A stretch of DNA of 64,000 nt from Arbacia lixula (lineage: Eukaryota; Echinodermata; Echinoidea; Arbacioida; Arbaciidae), in the NCBI GenBank assembly GCA_963669155.1, contig OZ022595.1, forward strand, positions 3,250,705 through 3,314,704, written 5' to 3'. A program made the position numbers and the translations under genes. Position 1 is the first letter of the stretch; each line of letters opens with the position of its first letter. The notes beneath the pieces are model-generated. The model did not search any database. It saw nothing but the letters and a program-made list of their open reading frames with translations, and was not told the origin of the DNA. This document shows, piece by piece, positions 1 to 11,339 of this stretch.

Positions 1-209
1 TCTAGTAGATTTGTCATTTTGACATATTTTCCTAAATTATTACGCCGTTACTTTTGTAAGAATTTCAACTAATAACTCAAAATTCTTGTTCTAATAATGA
101 CTCAGAAAGCACGTTGGCAACATAGGAAATGTGTTAAGTAGCGATCGGTGCCCATAGCTACTTTATCATGTTTATATAGGCCTAAGACTAGTAGCCTCTG
201 GCCTCCTGT

Positions 210-254
210 TTAAGGTTTGGGGGCGGGGCCTATGACCCCGCCCCCAAACCTTAA
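210..254. repeat. Perfect 19-bp stem inverted repeat
   Basis: Positions 210-228 are the exact reverse complement of 236-254, separated by a 7-base loop. The stem is G/C rich (GGGGGCGGGG core). It could be the end of a short element or a simple hairpin; no second copy was noticed in the window. Confidence 0.8.
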
Positions 255-690
255 CCTCGTTGCTAAGGCAAGTCGGTAAAGTGCATAATAACCGGAATAA
301 AAATAAAGGATAACGATAAAGAAAATTCTGACGAAATCAAGAGGTGATCTGTCGATTGCACCTAAAATAGGCCTGTAGGCTGTACTGTAGCCGAGGCTAC
401 ATGCTGTAGTTTACCCATTTGATATCGGCCGAGCGCTAGCAAGCACGAAAAAGCAGAACCAGACAGAACAATTAGAAGAGAAAAAAAACACTTTACCTAT
501 ACTGTAAGACTTTGAGCTTGGACAACCCCATAGGAAAGTCTGCTATGTTTTGCATGAGATACACATGCAGACGATCCTCATCAAATCGATGTTGTTCTCT
601 GACTTCACTGGCGTCACTTGCCATGATTTGGCTTCAGTTAGTTTCTTGCGACTTGCTCTATGATCAATGGGCCAGGTATAGCGTAACCAG

Positions 691-824
691 TCAACTCGCG
701 CCACCACGAAGTCGCACCATCACCAACTCGCCCCAAATTTTATCAAGTCGCCCCGCTCTTTTGTCAAGTCGCCTCACTTTATGAACAAGTCGTCCCACTT
801 TTTTGGTCAAGTTGCCTCACTTTT
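691..824. repeat. Degenerate ~20-bp tandem repeat
   Basis: Five to six imperfect units of the form TCAAGTCGCCCCACTTTTTG follow one another. A short reading frame at 512-784 runs across them, but its product is low complexity and I do not call a gene. The rest of 1-1430 holds no recognisable gene. Confidence 0.6.
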
Positions 825-1031
825 CCTCACATGAATTCTCATAACCGTTCAACTTAACACACTATTGTTTCCATAAATGGTTTGAAAAATGTATATCTCA
901 CATCATGTATACCAATAAATTAAGAAAAAAGGGCTAATTCTCATCTTACATTACCCATGTTGGCGACCCCGTTCCAATTTTACGAGTCAACACACTTTTT
1001 GGCCAGTCTCTGAAAGTGCTCTCAGTGGAGA

Positions 1032-1430
1032 GGGGGGGGGGGGGGGGGGGGGGGGGTAGGGACACTATATCTTGTGGCCATAGAGAAACGAAAATAGTGG
1101 GGGGGGGGGGGGGGGGGACACATCACACGACAACAATTAAGGACTGTGTTCTTAGGTGCGTCCCCGGGGATGCGTGACCCGCAAATCATCGGATCTAAAT
1201 CCTCCCCTCCGATCAGCGGTAGCCATGGGCGGAAATCGCTCCAGAAGGTGTGTGTGTGTGGGGAGGGGGGGGGGGGGGGGGGGACATGTTTTTCCTCAAG
1301 TAACCGCTGAAGGGATTTTTTTTTTTTTTTTTTTTGGGGGGGGGGGGTATTTCTTTTTTTTTTTCATTTTTTATTTCAATCCAGGGGGGCTATTCCGATA
1401 ATCCACAGAGATAAAAAAAAAAAAAAAAAA
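1032..1430. repeat. Cluster of homopolymer tracts
   Basis: G runs lie at 1032-1056, 1099-1117 and 1265-1283, a T run then a G run near 1317-1347, and an A run near 1413-1430. Reading frames here are artefacts of the homopolymers. Run lengths in the assembly may be unreliable. Confidence 0.8.
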
Positions 1431-1439
1431 TTGAGTCCC

Positions 1440-1640
1440 TGAAGATACAATGTCCTTTGATAAAATATTTTATCTTTGGTAGTCCGAAAAATATTTTAGG
1501 AAGATATTAACCAATATTAATGAGCGCATGCCCTGCGCTCCTATCCCAGAGGCAGCCAGTAAGAAACGTCCTTTCATGTCTTTTCCATACATTAACACCA
1601 TCAAGTTGATGGTGTGATGTCATGAAACTGAAAGGGACAT
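1440..1640 (-). repeat. Dispersed repeat H, minus copy
   Basis: Read on the minus strand this matches 37260-37500. Shared landmarks are GGCTGCCTCTGGG, the palindromic GCATGCGCTC block, TAATATTGGTT and AGATAAAATATTTTA. Both copies also carry the CATCAACTTGATGGTG type inverted motif. It lies just upstream of the first LINE and could be an older element into which the LINE integrated. Confidence 0.65.
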
Positions 1641-1691
1641 TGCGCATCAAAGTCTATCAGCGCGCCATATTGCGCCCATGTGCAATAATTA

Positions 1692-2246
1692 TTGCCGCCC
1701 ATGGCGGCGGTTTCGCACCCTTACAACGTGTTGAAGGATGAAGTAGATGAAGTCTCCTTCAGATATGAGTTAGCTGAGGTTGTGGAGCAAGCTGTGCAGA
1801 ACTCGAAGCCTAAAGCTAAGCGTAAGCCTGAGGCCAAGATGGGTGACACCTCAGCTGGCCAGCTGAACCAGGGTGACATGGGTGACTTGGTCACCAATGA
1901 TGGCGGTCCAACCACTCATCATTCAAGCGGTCGCCGCTGCAGTTTCTTCTGCACTTGAAGGGTCCATCCAGCGTCTTCTTCAGGGTCTTGAAAGGAAGTT
2001 TGATGGCGTTGAACGGGTCAAAAGCGTGGTGGTTCAGAATAGATTCGAGATCGATCGTATGGAGCAGTACTCCAGAAGGGAGTCCATCAGGATCCATGGT
2101 GTGCAGCTTTCTGAGGGAGAGTCTTCTAATGATGTCGTAATCATAAGTGTCAGCCACTTGCTGCCTTCGAAGAAGAGCATCATAGCAAAGTTTGTTCGAC
2201 GAGATGTCAAGACAGACATCATGAAGAACAAAAAGAAGTTGAAGAA

Positions 2247-2285
<39 letters not shown>

Positions 2286-2514
2286 GTCAATCTACGTCAA
2301 CGAGGATCTCACGCCCCTACGCAATTCAATGTTATACGAGCTCAAGAAAGATCCCTGGATCAAGGGATGCTGGTCTGTGGAAGGGAGGATTCACTGCAAG
2401 CAGCTGGTTAATGGTCGAGAAGAGCTGAAGGTGATTGACTCTCCTGATGATCTGTGGAAAGTAGGTTGGGATGAGGCTAAAGTCAACGATCTTCGCCATT
2501 TCCCAAAGATTTAG
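1692..2514 (+). pseudogene. LINE copy 1, ORF1 (nucleic-acid-binding protein)
   Basis: This is a broken ORF1 of a non-LTR retrotransposon. The first frame (1692 to about 1890) starts MAAVSHPYNVLKDEVDEV; a frameshift near 1890 moves to the frame ending at 2514. Visible are a coiled-coil-like stretch, the block EQYSRRESIRIHGV typical of L1-type ORF1 RRM-like domains, then IYVNEDLTPLRNSML and a C-terminal block ending VIDSPDDLWKVGWDEAKV. A 33-T run at 2249-2281 sits in frame and encodes a poly-Phe stretch where the related copy at 24300-25240 has normal residues, so it is a slippage expansion or an assembly artefact. ORF1 products coat LINE RNA. This copy is not expected to work. Confidence 0.8.
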
Positions 2515-2544
2515 GACAGGCACGGCCGCAATAAGAAATGTGAA

Positions 2545-4140
2545 TTGACCTTTGTTAGTTTAAATGTGTGCGGTCTCAGGAGCAAGCCTCGTTTAGGTAT
2601 TCTGGAAAAGTTTTTCAAAGAATATGACTTTGTTTGTTTGACTGAGACTAAGTGTTCAAGTGAAGAATCCATTCTGCTTCCTGGTTTTGTTTCTCTTGTT
2701 ATGCCAAGTAAAAGTAAGGCACATAGGTTTGGAGGTGCTAATGGGTCATGTGTTTATGTGAAGAGTGATTATGTTGGTAATGTGGAAGTGATAACGAAGT
2801 GCAAATCTGAATTTGTATTTTTTTTTTGGCTCAAAGTAAGCTTCCCTTTGGATTCATTTATTGTGGGTATAGTGTACATCCCATGTGAAGGCTCACCTTT
2901 CCATCATATTGAGGTTGTTTATCATATTGCAGATGATCTGGTCAGCCACAAAGTTAAGTACAATTTTCCTGTTATTTCATTGGGAGATTTTAATGCCAGG
3001 ACTGGAATTAGGAGTGATTTTATTGAACCTGAGGATCTTGAGCCTGTAGAGGGTGGTGTAGAATTGACATCGGTGATGTCAATGAGTTCTAAATCTGATT
3101 TATCTGCCGGTGGAATAGTTACAGAGCGTTTTAATAAAATAATGGTCAGAATCTCTTAGAATTGTGTAAAATTCTGGATGTTAAAATTGTTAATGGGAGA
3201 TTTGGAGACGTCCACGGCAGAGGGGAGTTTACGTGTCAAACATCCAGAGGTTCAAGTGTTGTTGATTATGTGCTCATCTCACCATCCTTAATGTCCAAAA
3301 TCACAGATTTCCGTGTCTACCCTTTAGACAAATGTTTGTCAGATGCGCATGGTGCTATCTCAGGTCAAATGTGTTTCACTAATAGTACAAGTGGTCAGTC
3401 TGTACAACCTCCATTAAATAGTGTTATGTGCTAACTTAAAAGAAATTGTAGTTCTGACAAAAGTATGTATGCACATGTACCTATGAAAACAAAATGGAAA
3501 ATAGAACGTGAAGCTGAATATACTAATGCTTTTAGTTTGGATGGTTTGAAACATTTGAACGACAAACTTGATTCAATTGATATTACAGATGTTTCTCAGG
3601 ATGTTTTTGACAGTGCAGTAGGATTTGGATGATTTGTTTATTGAGCCAGCTAGAAAAGTGGGCATTTGTAAACTGGTTAATATGAATCGTAAACCTAACG
3701 TAAATAAAAATTGTGATGGCAAGGGTAGGGATAAACCTTGGTTCGACTGCTTGTGTGAGAGTCGGAGAAAAGAATATTTTAGGGATAACACAGGCTAGAT
3801 AAATTGAAAACAGCGGAAGCCAAGATTGAGAAGGAAAGAAAGGCCAAGTCCTATAAACGATTTATTGGGAACAAATGTACAATATAGTAATAAGTTACAT
3901 GCATCTTTGAGGGATCTCAAGAAGTCTAAACCAAAAGAATATTGGAATATTTTAAATAAAGAGTGTAGATCAGTTGAAAAAGTTGTAAAATTCCCATTGA
4001 TAAACACTTTAATAAGTTGAGTTTGAAGCCTGAATCTACAGAAAATGAGGAAGGGTTCTCTTTTGATCCTACTAAGATAAGTTATTCTCTAAATGAAGAT
4101 ATAAATAGAGACTTCGATAATGTTGAAGCCATTACTTCTT
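2545..4140 (+). pseudogene. LINE copy 1, ORF2 endonuclease and linker; RT missing
   Basis: This is the N-terminal half of an ORF2. It encodes an apurinic-type (APE) endonuclease that nicks target DNA for reverse transcription. It opens with FVSLNVCGLRSKPR and carries LTETK, the catalytic block SLGDFNARTG (about 2978-3008), VVDYVLISPS and the terminal SDAHGAISG (about 3336-3362). Breaks include a shift near 3160 and several in 3430-4140, where ORF2-linker sequence remains recognisable (KPKEYWNILNKE at about 3930-3960). Homology stops near 4140, before any RT motif, so the copy is truncated or interrupted there. The same family lies at 23475-25240 on the minus strand. I place it among APE-type LINEs but not with certainty in a clade. 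Confidence 0.75.
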
Positions 4141-4552
4141 AAGAGATGTAATTGTATTTTAGATTTATTCATAATTTATATGCAAACAACCCAACCAGTA
4201 CATATTTTAGATAAAGGATTTTGGAATTACAAGTGCAATGCAGTTTTAGTTCAAAGGAGGAAGGGGAGGGGCTCAAGCTCTCGCACTTAAAGTTATGTGT
4301 GCGGTAGAGCATGTTAAACACGGTATGGATGTTTGTAGTGGTGATTTGGGGTGTGTCATGTTGTGTGGTGAGTGTGTGACTGCTTTAGGTCTTGTAATGA
4401 AAATACAAATAGATATGTTCCATTCTGTGGAGTCAGATGTTAGATGCATTGAATTTTTCATTGACACTGGTGCAACAGTATTCGATTCCTTAGATAGTTT
4501 ATCTGGTAAAACGTTATCCTGCTCGGGTCTTTTGTTTAAAACAAAAGATATT
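4141..4552 (+). other. Junction region with open frame upstream of LINE copy 2
   Basis: About 400 bases lie between the end of LINE copy 1 and the recognisable start of LINE copy 2. From 4295 the frame is open and runs without a stop into the endonuclease of copy 2. It is Cys-rich and contains FFIDTGATVFD at about 4450-4482, which resembles a retropepsin active site. It may be the 5' region of LINE copy 2, a leftover of another retroelement, or chance. Confidence 0.35.
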
Positions 4553-7500
4553 ATGGAGGTTTTAAATTTCATTTCAGTTAATGTCAGAGGTATAAGGGAC
4601 AGACACAAGAGGAAAGCAATTTTTGATTGGGTCAGAGAAAAAAGAGGTGATGTAATCTTCTTACAAGAAACTTAAAGTTCACAGGATATCGAGGGAGATT
4701 GGAAAAAGGGCTGGGGAGGACAAATAATTTTCAGTCACGGGACGAATCACAGCAAAGGTGTACTTGTTTTACTAGCACCTGGATTGAATTTTAAGCTGGA
4801 AAAGGTGGTGAAAGATATTGACGGACGCTTTATATTGCTTAAAGGAGATTTGATGGGGGAAATGTAGTATTAGGAAATGTCTATTTTCCAACAAGGGGAA
4901 AAGTAAAACAACAAGTAGACTTTCTACAAAATTTAGATAAAGATATTTCTGAGTTGTTATCTTGCAATTATTCACTCATTTTGGGGGGAGACTTTAATGT
5001 AATATTGAATAAAGACTTGGATTATTTTGGAAGAACGCTTAATGTAAGAACTACCTTTGTAGATCGTTTGGAGATGTTTTTGAAGAAACAAGGCTTAATT
5101 GATATATGGAGGGAACGGAACCCACGGGCGAGGAAATTTACTTTTAGACAAAATAATCCATTGGTTCAAAGTCGTTTAGACTATTGGTTCATCTCAAAAG
5201 ATTTAGAAACTATAGTTGGCAATTGTGATATAATAACATCAATAGCTCCTGATCATTCCAGCATATATTTTGAATTAAAATCTACTAAAAGTTATGGAAG
5301 ATACGGAAAGTCGTATTGGAAATTCAATAGCAGTTTATGCTTGGATAGAGATTTTGTTCAAGGAATGTCAGAGGAAATACGAACTGTAGAAAGTAAGTGG
5401 TTAAAGGAATTCGAATCTAAATCGTCTTTTTGGGATTTTTCTAAAAATGAAAATGAGAAGTTTTGCAATGAAGTTTTCAAGGAAAAAATCGAAAGAGAAA
5501 AGAACTTTTATAAAACAACTTGAGAATGATATAAAAACCCTGGAGAAAGATTTGGTGACCTCTTCTGAAAGTTCTACAATTATTAATGATATTGACAATA
5601 AAAAGAGTCAGCTAAAGAAATTGTATAATAACAGTGTAGAGGGACTTAGTGTTAGGTCAAGAGCAGCTTGGTGTGAAGAAGGTGAACAGAATAAAGAATA
5701 TTTTAAGCAGTTACTTCAGTGGAATAAAAAGATAACAATTATTAGGGAACTGTACAATGAGAATGGGGAAATAACAAAAGAGAAAAACGGTATAATGCAA
5801 ATAATTCGTTCTTTTTATGACAATTTGTACTCTGAAAAGTCATTGACAAGAGATGTATTCATTGAAAATATGTGTAAGAACACCCCCAAATTAGACAATG
5901 TAAGCAAAAGTTCTTGTGAGGGGAAAGTCACTATAGATGAATGTTATAAAGCGTTAAAGAGTATGAAAATTAATAAATCTCCTGGCAATGATGGATTCAC
6001 AGTCGAATTTTATCTAACGTTTTGGCCACTGATAGGAAAGCTGTTGGTTGAAGTTTTTAATGAAGCTGTTGATACGGGAAGACTGTCGACATCTCAGAAA
6101 CAAGGTGTAATCACTTTGGTAGAAAAAGAAGGCAAAAATCCATTATATATAAAAAAAAAAAAAAAAATTATAGACCGATCACATTATTAAATGCAGACTA
6201 TAAGATACTCGCAAAGGTTATGGCAACCCGAATAATAGATGTTTTAGATGAAATTATTCATTTAGATCAAGTGGGTTATATGAAAAATAGATATATTGGA
6301 GAAGCAATACGTCTGGAAGACGATGTGATTTTTCATAGTATTAACAATAATGAGGAGGACATTTTCTTAATAGCAGTTGATTTTGAAAAGGCGTTTGACT
6401 CTATTTCTCACAATTTCCTTTTCAAAGCTCTAGAATCATTTGCCTTTGGTCCGTCTTTTTGTTCATGGATTAAAACAATGTACAATGGAATAAGTAGTTG
6501 TGTGATGAATGGAGGTGTCTCGACAGGGTATTTTGATATTAAGCGAGGGGTAAGGCAAGGTGACCCACTTTCTCCTTATTTGTTCCTCCTAGTAATTTAG
6601 ATATTAGCACATACAATAAGAAACGATAACGTAATCAAAGGTATAGAGTTTGGTGATTTTGAAATTCGACAAGTCTTGTACGCTGATGACATGACTTTAT
6701 TTGTTAAAAATATAAGTATAATTTTGAGATTAAAGGATATTTTTCAGGCTTTTTTTAAATCAAGTGGGCTAAAAGTTAATATTGAAAAAACAAATGTCAT
6801 GAGGTTAGGGGAAAGCATTGAGGGTTCGCAATCACTTCCCATGGGCAATAGAGTGACAGAAGTGAAAATTTTAGGAGTTTATTTTTCATTGGATATTAAC
6901 ATTAGGGAGGAACTTAATTATAAAGAGATACTTAGTAAAATAAAAAGGCTTCTGGGATGGTGGAAGCAAAGGGATCTGACCATTATGGGGAAAATTCATT
7001 TACTTAAAACTTTTGCTCTCTCCAAACTGAATTACGTCTCTTTGGCTTTAGTTGTGCCCAAATGGGTGGTAGCTGAAATTAAAAAGTTATGTTTTGAATT
7101 TATATGGAATGGGAAAGATCGTATCAAAAGAGCGATCTGTTACCAAGATTATGGTGATGGAGGTTTAAGAATGATTGATTTTGATTTATTTGTGAAAACC
7201 CAAAGGCTTATGTGGCAGAAGAGACTTCTGCATGGAGAAAGGAATATGGGATGGAAATTGTATTTAGACCATATCTTTAGGACGGTTGGGGGAAGATTTG
7301 TTTCCCTTTGCAATTGTGATATGAAACTACTTACAGTCAAAGCACCAATATTTCATTTAGAAATGTTAAAAGCATGGCAGGATATGGAGAGCTGTAGGAA
7401 TTTTCAAGAAGGGAAAACTAATCCAATAATTTTTAATAATAAAAACTACCTTCATAAAAAAAAAAATGATTTTTCATGAAGAATTGTATAAGAAAAATAT

Positions 7501-8364
7501 TTATTTAGTTGATCACATTCTCAATAAGAATCAAATCAGACCACTGGCATACTTTCAGAATTTAGGTCTATGTAGTGATAACATAGCTAAGATTTTGGAA
7601 ATGTGCAATGTTATTTTAAAGAGCGGGAAATTTGATGGGGGGCCAGACAAATACTACTCAGTAGATGTACGAGATTTTAATATTACTTTAAAGATATCAG
7701 AAAATACGATCCTTTTGAGAGACCTACATCAAGAAAGGTCTACGATCATTTTATAACAGATTTGCAACGTTTATACACTTTAAAAATTCGGGATGGTCAA
7801 AATGATTTTGAATTCTCAAAAAAGGAAACTAAAGATATATTTATAAAACCCAGAACCACAACGCTTTTGTTAAAGATTAAGGAATTTCAGTACAAATTAC
7901 TCCACGGAGCAATTTATACAAAAGAACATCTATTAAGATTTGGTTTTGTTGAAGACGACCAGTGTTCTTTCTGTAAACAAATGACGGAGTCATATTTGCA
8001 TTTATTTTGGGACTGTGTACATGTCAAGCCCCTGTGGCAGGGAGTGATTGAAAGATTTGGGCTTGTAGAACTACAAAACGTAAAGTTGGAAAATGTTCAT
8101 GTTGGAATAATGGGAAACTCATTTAGGATTAAGTGCTGCAAAACATTCATTTTTACAATTAAGTATATCATATATCGGTCAAGGTCAGAGGGTACAGTTC
8201 CTAAGTTAGATAGATTGTTTAAAATAATATTGGAATATAAGGATGAGGAAAAAGAGTTGGCTATAAAAAGAAACAAACTATGTAAACATCTACAAAAATG
8301 GGAAAGTATTAAATTACAACCAGTGTCAAGACATTTATCTTCAGATTCAATTCATCAAGACTGA
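4553..8364 (+). pseudogene. LINE copy 2 ORF2: endonuclease-reverse transcriptase, frameshifted
   Basis: The protein nicks target DNA and copies the LINE RNA. The APE endonuclease starts FISVNVRGIRDRHKRK and has GGDFNVIL (about 4981-5005), SRLDYWF and APDHSSIYF (about 5245). RT blocks follow: SPGNDGFTVEFY (about 5977), DFEKAFDSISH (about 6379), RQGDPLSPYLF (about 6553) and YADDMTLF (6679-6702). Then come the thumb region with GWWKQRDLTIMGKI and a zf-RVT-like end, LLHGAIYTKEHL ... CSFCKQ ... HLFWDC. Breaks: TAA at 4673, a lost G near 4855, a shift near 5500, an A-run shift at about 6152-6167, TAG at 6598, an A-run shift near 7457 and a shift near 7750. The domain order and C-terminal finger fit the L1/Tx1 group. 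Confidence 0.88.
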
Positions 8365-8712
8365 AAGCAGTCGGTGGGTGCTGGTGTGTGTGGGTGTGTG
8401 TCGTGTGGTCGATGGATGTATGTGCAGATGTATTTTTTTTTTTTTTTTTTTTTGGGGGGGGGGGGGTCGGGTCGGGGTGATAAAGGTTTATGTGTGCATG
8501 CATGTCTTCTTTTTTCTTTTTTCATATATATGTGTATATAAGGGGTTTCATTCTTCCTTGTTTTGCTCATTAACTGATGTTTTATCAAAGAAAATTATGC
8601 TGTAGAAACAAAATAAAGACTTATATTATATTATTTTGCTTATATTGATTTATACGGATGTATTGATGCTTATTTTGAATGAAATCCCCAATAAAAACAT
8701 TATGAAAAAAAA
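4553..8712 (+). mobile_element. LINE copy 2, L1/Tx1-like, nearly full-length ORF2 with poly(A)
   Basis: This is a non-LTR retrotransposon with endonuclease, reverse transcriptase, C-terminal CCHC-type region, 3' UTR and poly(A) (8705-8712). The 3' UTR (8365-8704) begins GT-rich, has a T run and a G run at about 8432-8466, and ends with AATAAA-type signals at about 8612 and 8690. The poly(A) runs directly into LINE copy 3. No flanking target duplication was identified. ORF1 of this family is not visible upstream. Confidence 0.85.
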
Positions 8713-10116
8713 TGGGTAAAATTCAATTATTAAAAACTTTTGCACTGTCAAAATTAAACTATGTCTCATCCCTTATAGTTGTCCCTCAATGGGTATTTTT
8801 AGAAGTGGACAAAATTATATTTGAATTTTTATGGTCTGGAAAAGATCGGATAAAGAGGAAAATAATGTATCAGGACTATGCATATGGGGGGCTAAGAATG
8901 GTGAATTTCAAACTTTTTGTTAAGACACAACGTATAATGTGGTTAAAGTGTCTCTTATATGGGGAAAAAACACTGGATGGAAGAATTTTTTCGATTACTG
9001 TTTTAGATCAGTAGGAGGACGATTTCTTTTTCTATGTAACTATGAATCTTCTAAGTTAAGTCTGACAGCCCCTCAATTTTATTTAGAGGTGGTGAAAGCA
9101 TGGGAAGATATGGACAAGTGTAGAAACTTTGAGAATGAGGTTATGAATCCAATTGTTTATAATAATAGAATTATATGCATTAAAAATAAAATGATACTTG
9201 ATAGTGATTTATATGATGCAGGCATATGTCATGTAAACCAAATACTAGATAGAGGTCATATGAGGACTTTGACATATTTTCAAAGTCTTGGTATTGGTTC
9301 AAATGGTTTGCTTCTGATAAATGATATTTTTTATGCTGTACCCACAATGTGGAAGGATACTGCAGCGTCTTTGAAATTTCAGAAGGTGGATCTTGTAGCC
9401 CTTGATATAAAATTAGAAATTTCTGGACAGAAAACAAACCTTCAGAGCTTGAATTCAAGGAAAGTGTATGAATATTTTGTTAAAGATTTACAAAAATCGT
9501 ATAATTTGATAATAAAAGATTGTGTTTCTAACTTTGCTTTTGATGAAAAAGAAATGAGGGATATCTTTAATAGGCCACGGAGTACAACACTATTAAGGAA
9601 ACACAGGGAATTTCGATTTATGTTATTACACGGAGTCATCTATACAAAGGAGCAGCTTTTTAAATTTGGTTTTGTTCTAGAGAATTTGTGTTCATTTGTC
9701 GACAAGAAGTAGAAACTTATTCACATTTATTTTTAAACTGTGTTAAAGTCAGACCGTTATGGCAGTCAATTATTGAACATTTTGAATTGGAGGAATTGAA
9801 AAATATTGAATGGCAGGAGGTATTTTTGGGAATGTCTGGTAACTCGTTTAGCATTAAGTGTATAAACACACTAATAATGTTGTTAAAATATACAATTTTT
9901 AAATCCAGAAGTGAAGGTAAGTTACCTTCTGATATGCAACTACAGAAAATTGTTTTGAATAATGTAGAGGAGGAAAAGAAAATTGTGAGTAAAACGGGAA
10001 GGCTAGAGTTGCATCTAAGAAAATGGGGACACTTAAAACAAAATCAAGTATTTGTGGAGAGCCGGTGGAATTACTGCTATATTGTTTGTAGTGCATTGTT
10101 TGAGCATGTAGCTTGA
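8712..10116 (+). pseudogene. LINE copy 3 ORF2 C-terminal remnant
   Basis: Two shifts (about 8950-9010 and 9690-9710) break the frame. Recognisable in order are YQDYAYGGLRMVNF, VGGRFLFLCNYE, the RPRSTTLLRKHREF block and the finger region LLHGVIYTKEQLFKFGFV, then CRQEVETYSHLFLNC. It lacks endonuclease and RT catalytic motifs, so it is inactive. It is similar in layout to copy 2 and to the minus-strand copy at 13613-15163. Confidence 0.82.
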
Positions 10117-10734
10117 TAATGTTTGTAGGTCAGGTGTACTTTGCATATGCCAGTTCCTGTACATTTTGCGTGCCATCGTGGTTGTTATTCTCACATATCA
10201 AGCTTAACCTTTTATTACGCAGTAGAGGTATTTCATTTGTGTTGGAAGTTCTGTATGCATGCTTTTCCTCTATAAAGTCAGAATGTGAGGAGGAACAATG
10301 CGTGTGTGGTTGTGTTGTGTGTGTGCTTGTATGTGTGTGTGTGTGTTTTTTGTAATTGTATATGTTTGTGGTGTATGTGTTGTGGGTATGCGTATACGTG
10401 TGTGTGTGTGGGGGGGGGGGTGTATGTGTATAAGAAGGGTGGGAGGGGGGACAGACACAAGGGAGGAATAGGTAGGTAGAGGGGACAGGGCAGATGTAGG
10501 GATATGAGGTCAGCAGGGGCACTTGTTGGTCGAAAATGTATATTATATGATTCCATTCCTTTGTTTTATTATTCCTTCTATTTGTTCATATTAATTTAAA
10601 ATATTAAACATATATGAATTATCTAATGAATTATTAAGTTAATTCACTTTGTGGCAATGGTACAAAGAAAATAATATATTTTTGTTTATTGTGATCAAAT
10701 ATGTGATCAAATCTGTAACTTTTTGTTAATTTAT

Positions 10735-10762
10735 AACCGCAATACCAAGTGGAATTGCGGTT
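10735..10762 (+). repeat. 3' UTR hairpin of LINE copy 3
   Basis: AACCGCAAT (10735-10743) pairs perfectly with ATTGCGGTT (10754-10762) across a 10-base loop, about 60 bases before the poly(A). Many LINE RTs recognise a 3' stem-loop in their RNA; whether this one has that role is inference. Confidence 0.5.
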
Positions 10763-11339
10763 TATTTTTTGTCATGTATAATTTGAATGGAATTGAATAA
10801 AAATTTCTGAAAAACAAACCAAAAAAAAAATGTCTACACTGTGTAGATGTGAAGTCGTGTATTTGTGTTGAGGAATTAGCCAATGGGTTTTGCATTGCCC
10901 TCTGTTTCATTGTTCTATAAATATAATAAAAATTACACAGTGACGATGGCCATCGGGCGTACTATGATATTGGTGTGATTACAGAAAAGAAATATCATGA
11001 TGGTGAATGGAATTATAAACAAATATCAAAATACGATCACGCTTATGATCGTGCCAATAAGACAAAATTAAAATAATTGAGCCTCAAGTAAAGACAGCGA
11101 GTCAGTTAAAGTCAAATTTCATTATCTCCTTCTCGGAATAGTACAAAAACAGTTTATGAATTGTTTGTTCTGGTATTGCGCCACTTGTGTTAGAACTACA
11201 AACTTGACTTTGTTAACTGTCTTTATTCTCTTGGAGCAGTATTTGTGTTAACTGTGCGTACACCACGCACACACACATACACAAAAGCACACACGCACAC
11301 ACCCCCATACAGACAGACATCCACACCCATACACTTACC

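Larger units (their letters stand above)
8712..10830 (+). mobile_element. LINE copy 3, L1/Tx1-like, 5'-truncated
   Basis: A second, related LINE starts abruptly at the MGKIQLLKTFALSK block of the RT thumb, immediately after the poly(A) of copy 2. It ends in its own poly(A) at 10821-10830, preceded by AATAAAAATTTCTG. Its 3' UTR (10117-10820) has GT-rich stretches (about 10300-10420). The base after the poly(A) starts the left part of foldback element A, matching element B exactly where its GT tract ends near 26553. Copy 3 therefore appears inserted at the end of a GT tract. Confidence 0.85.

Noticed and set aside
1156..1401. Open frame of 81 codons
   Set aside because: Driven by G and T homopolymers (Gly and Phe runs).
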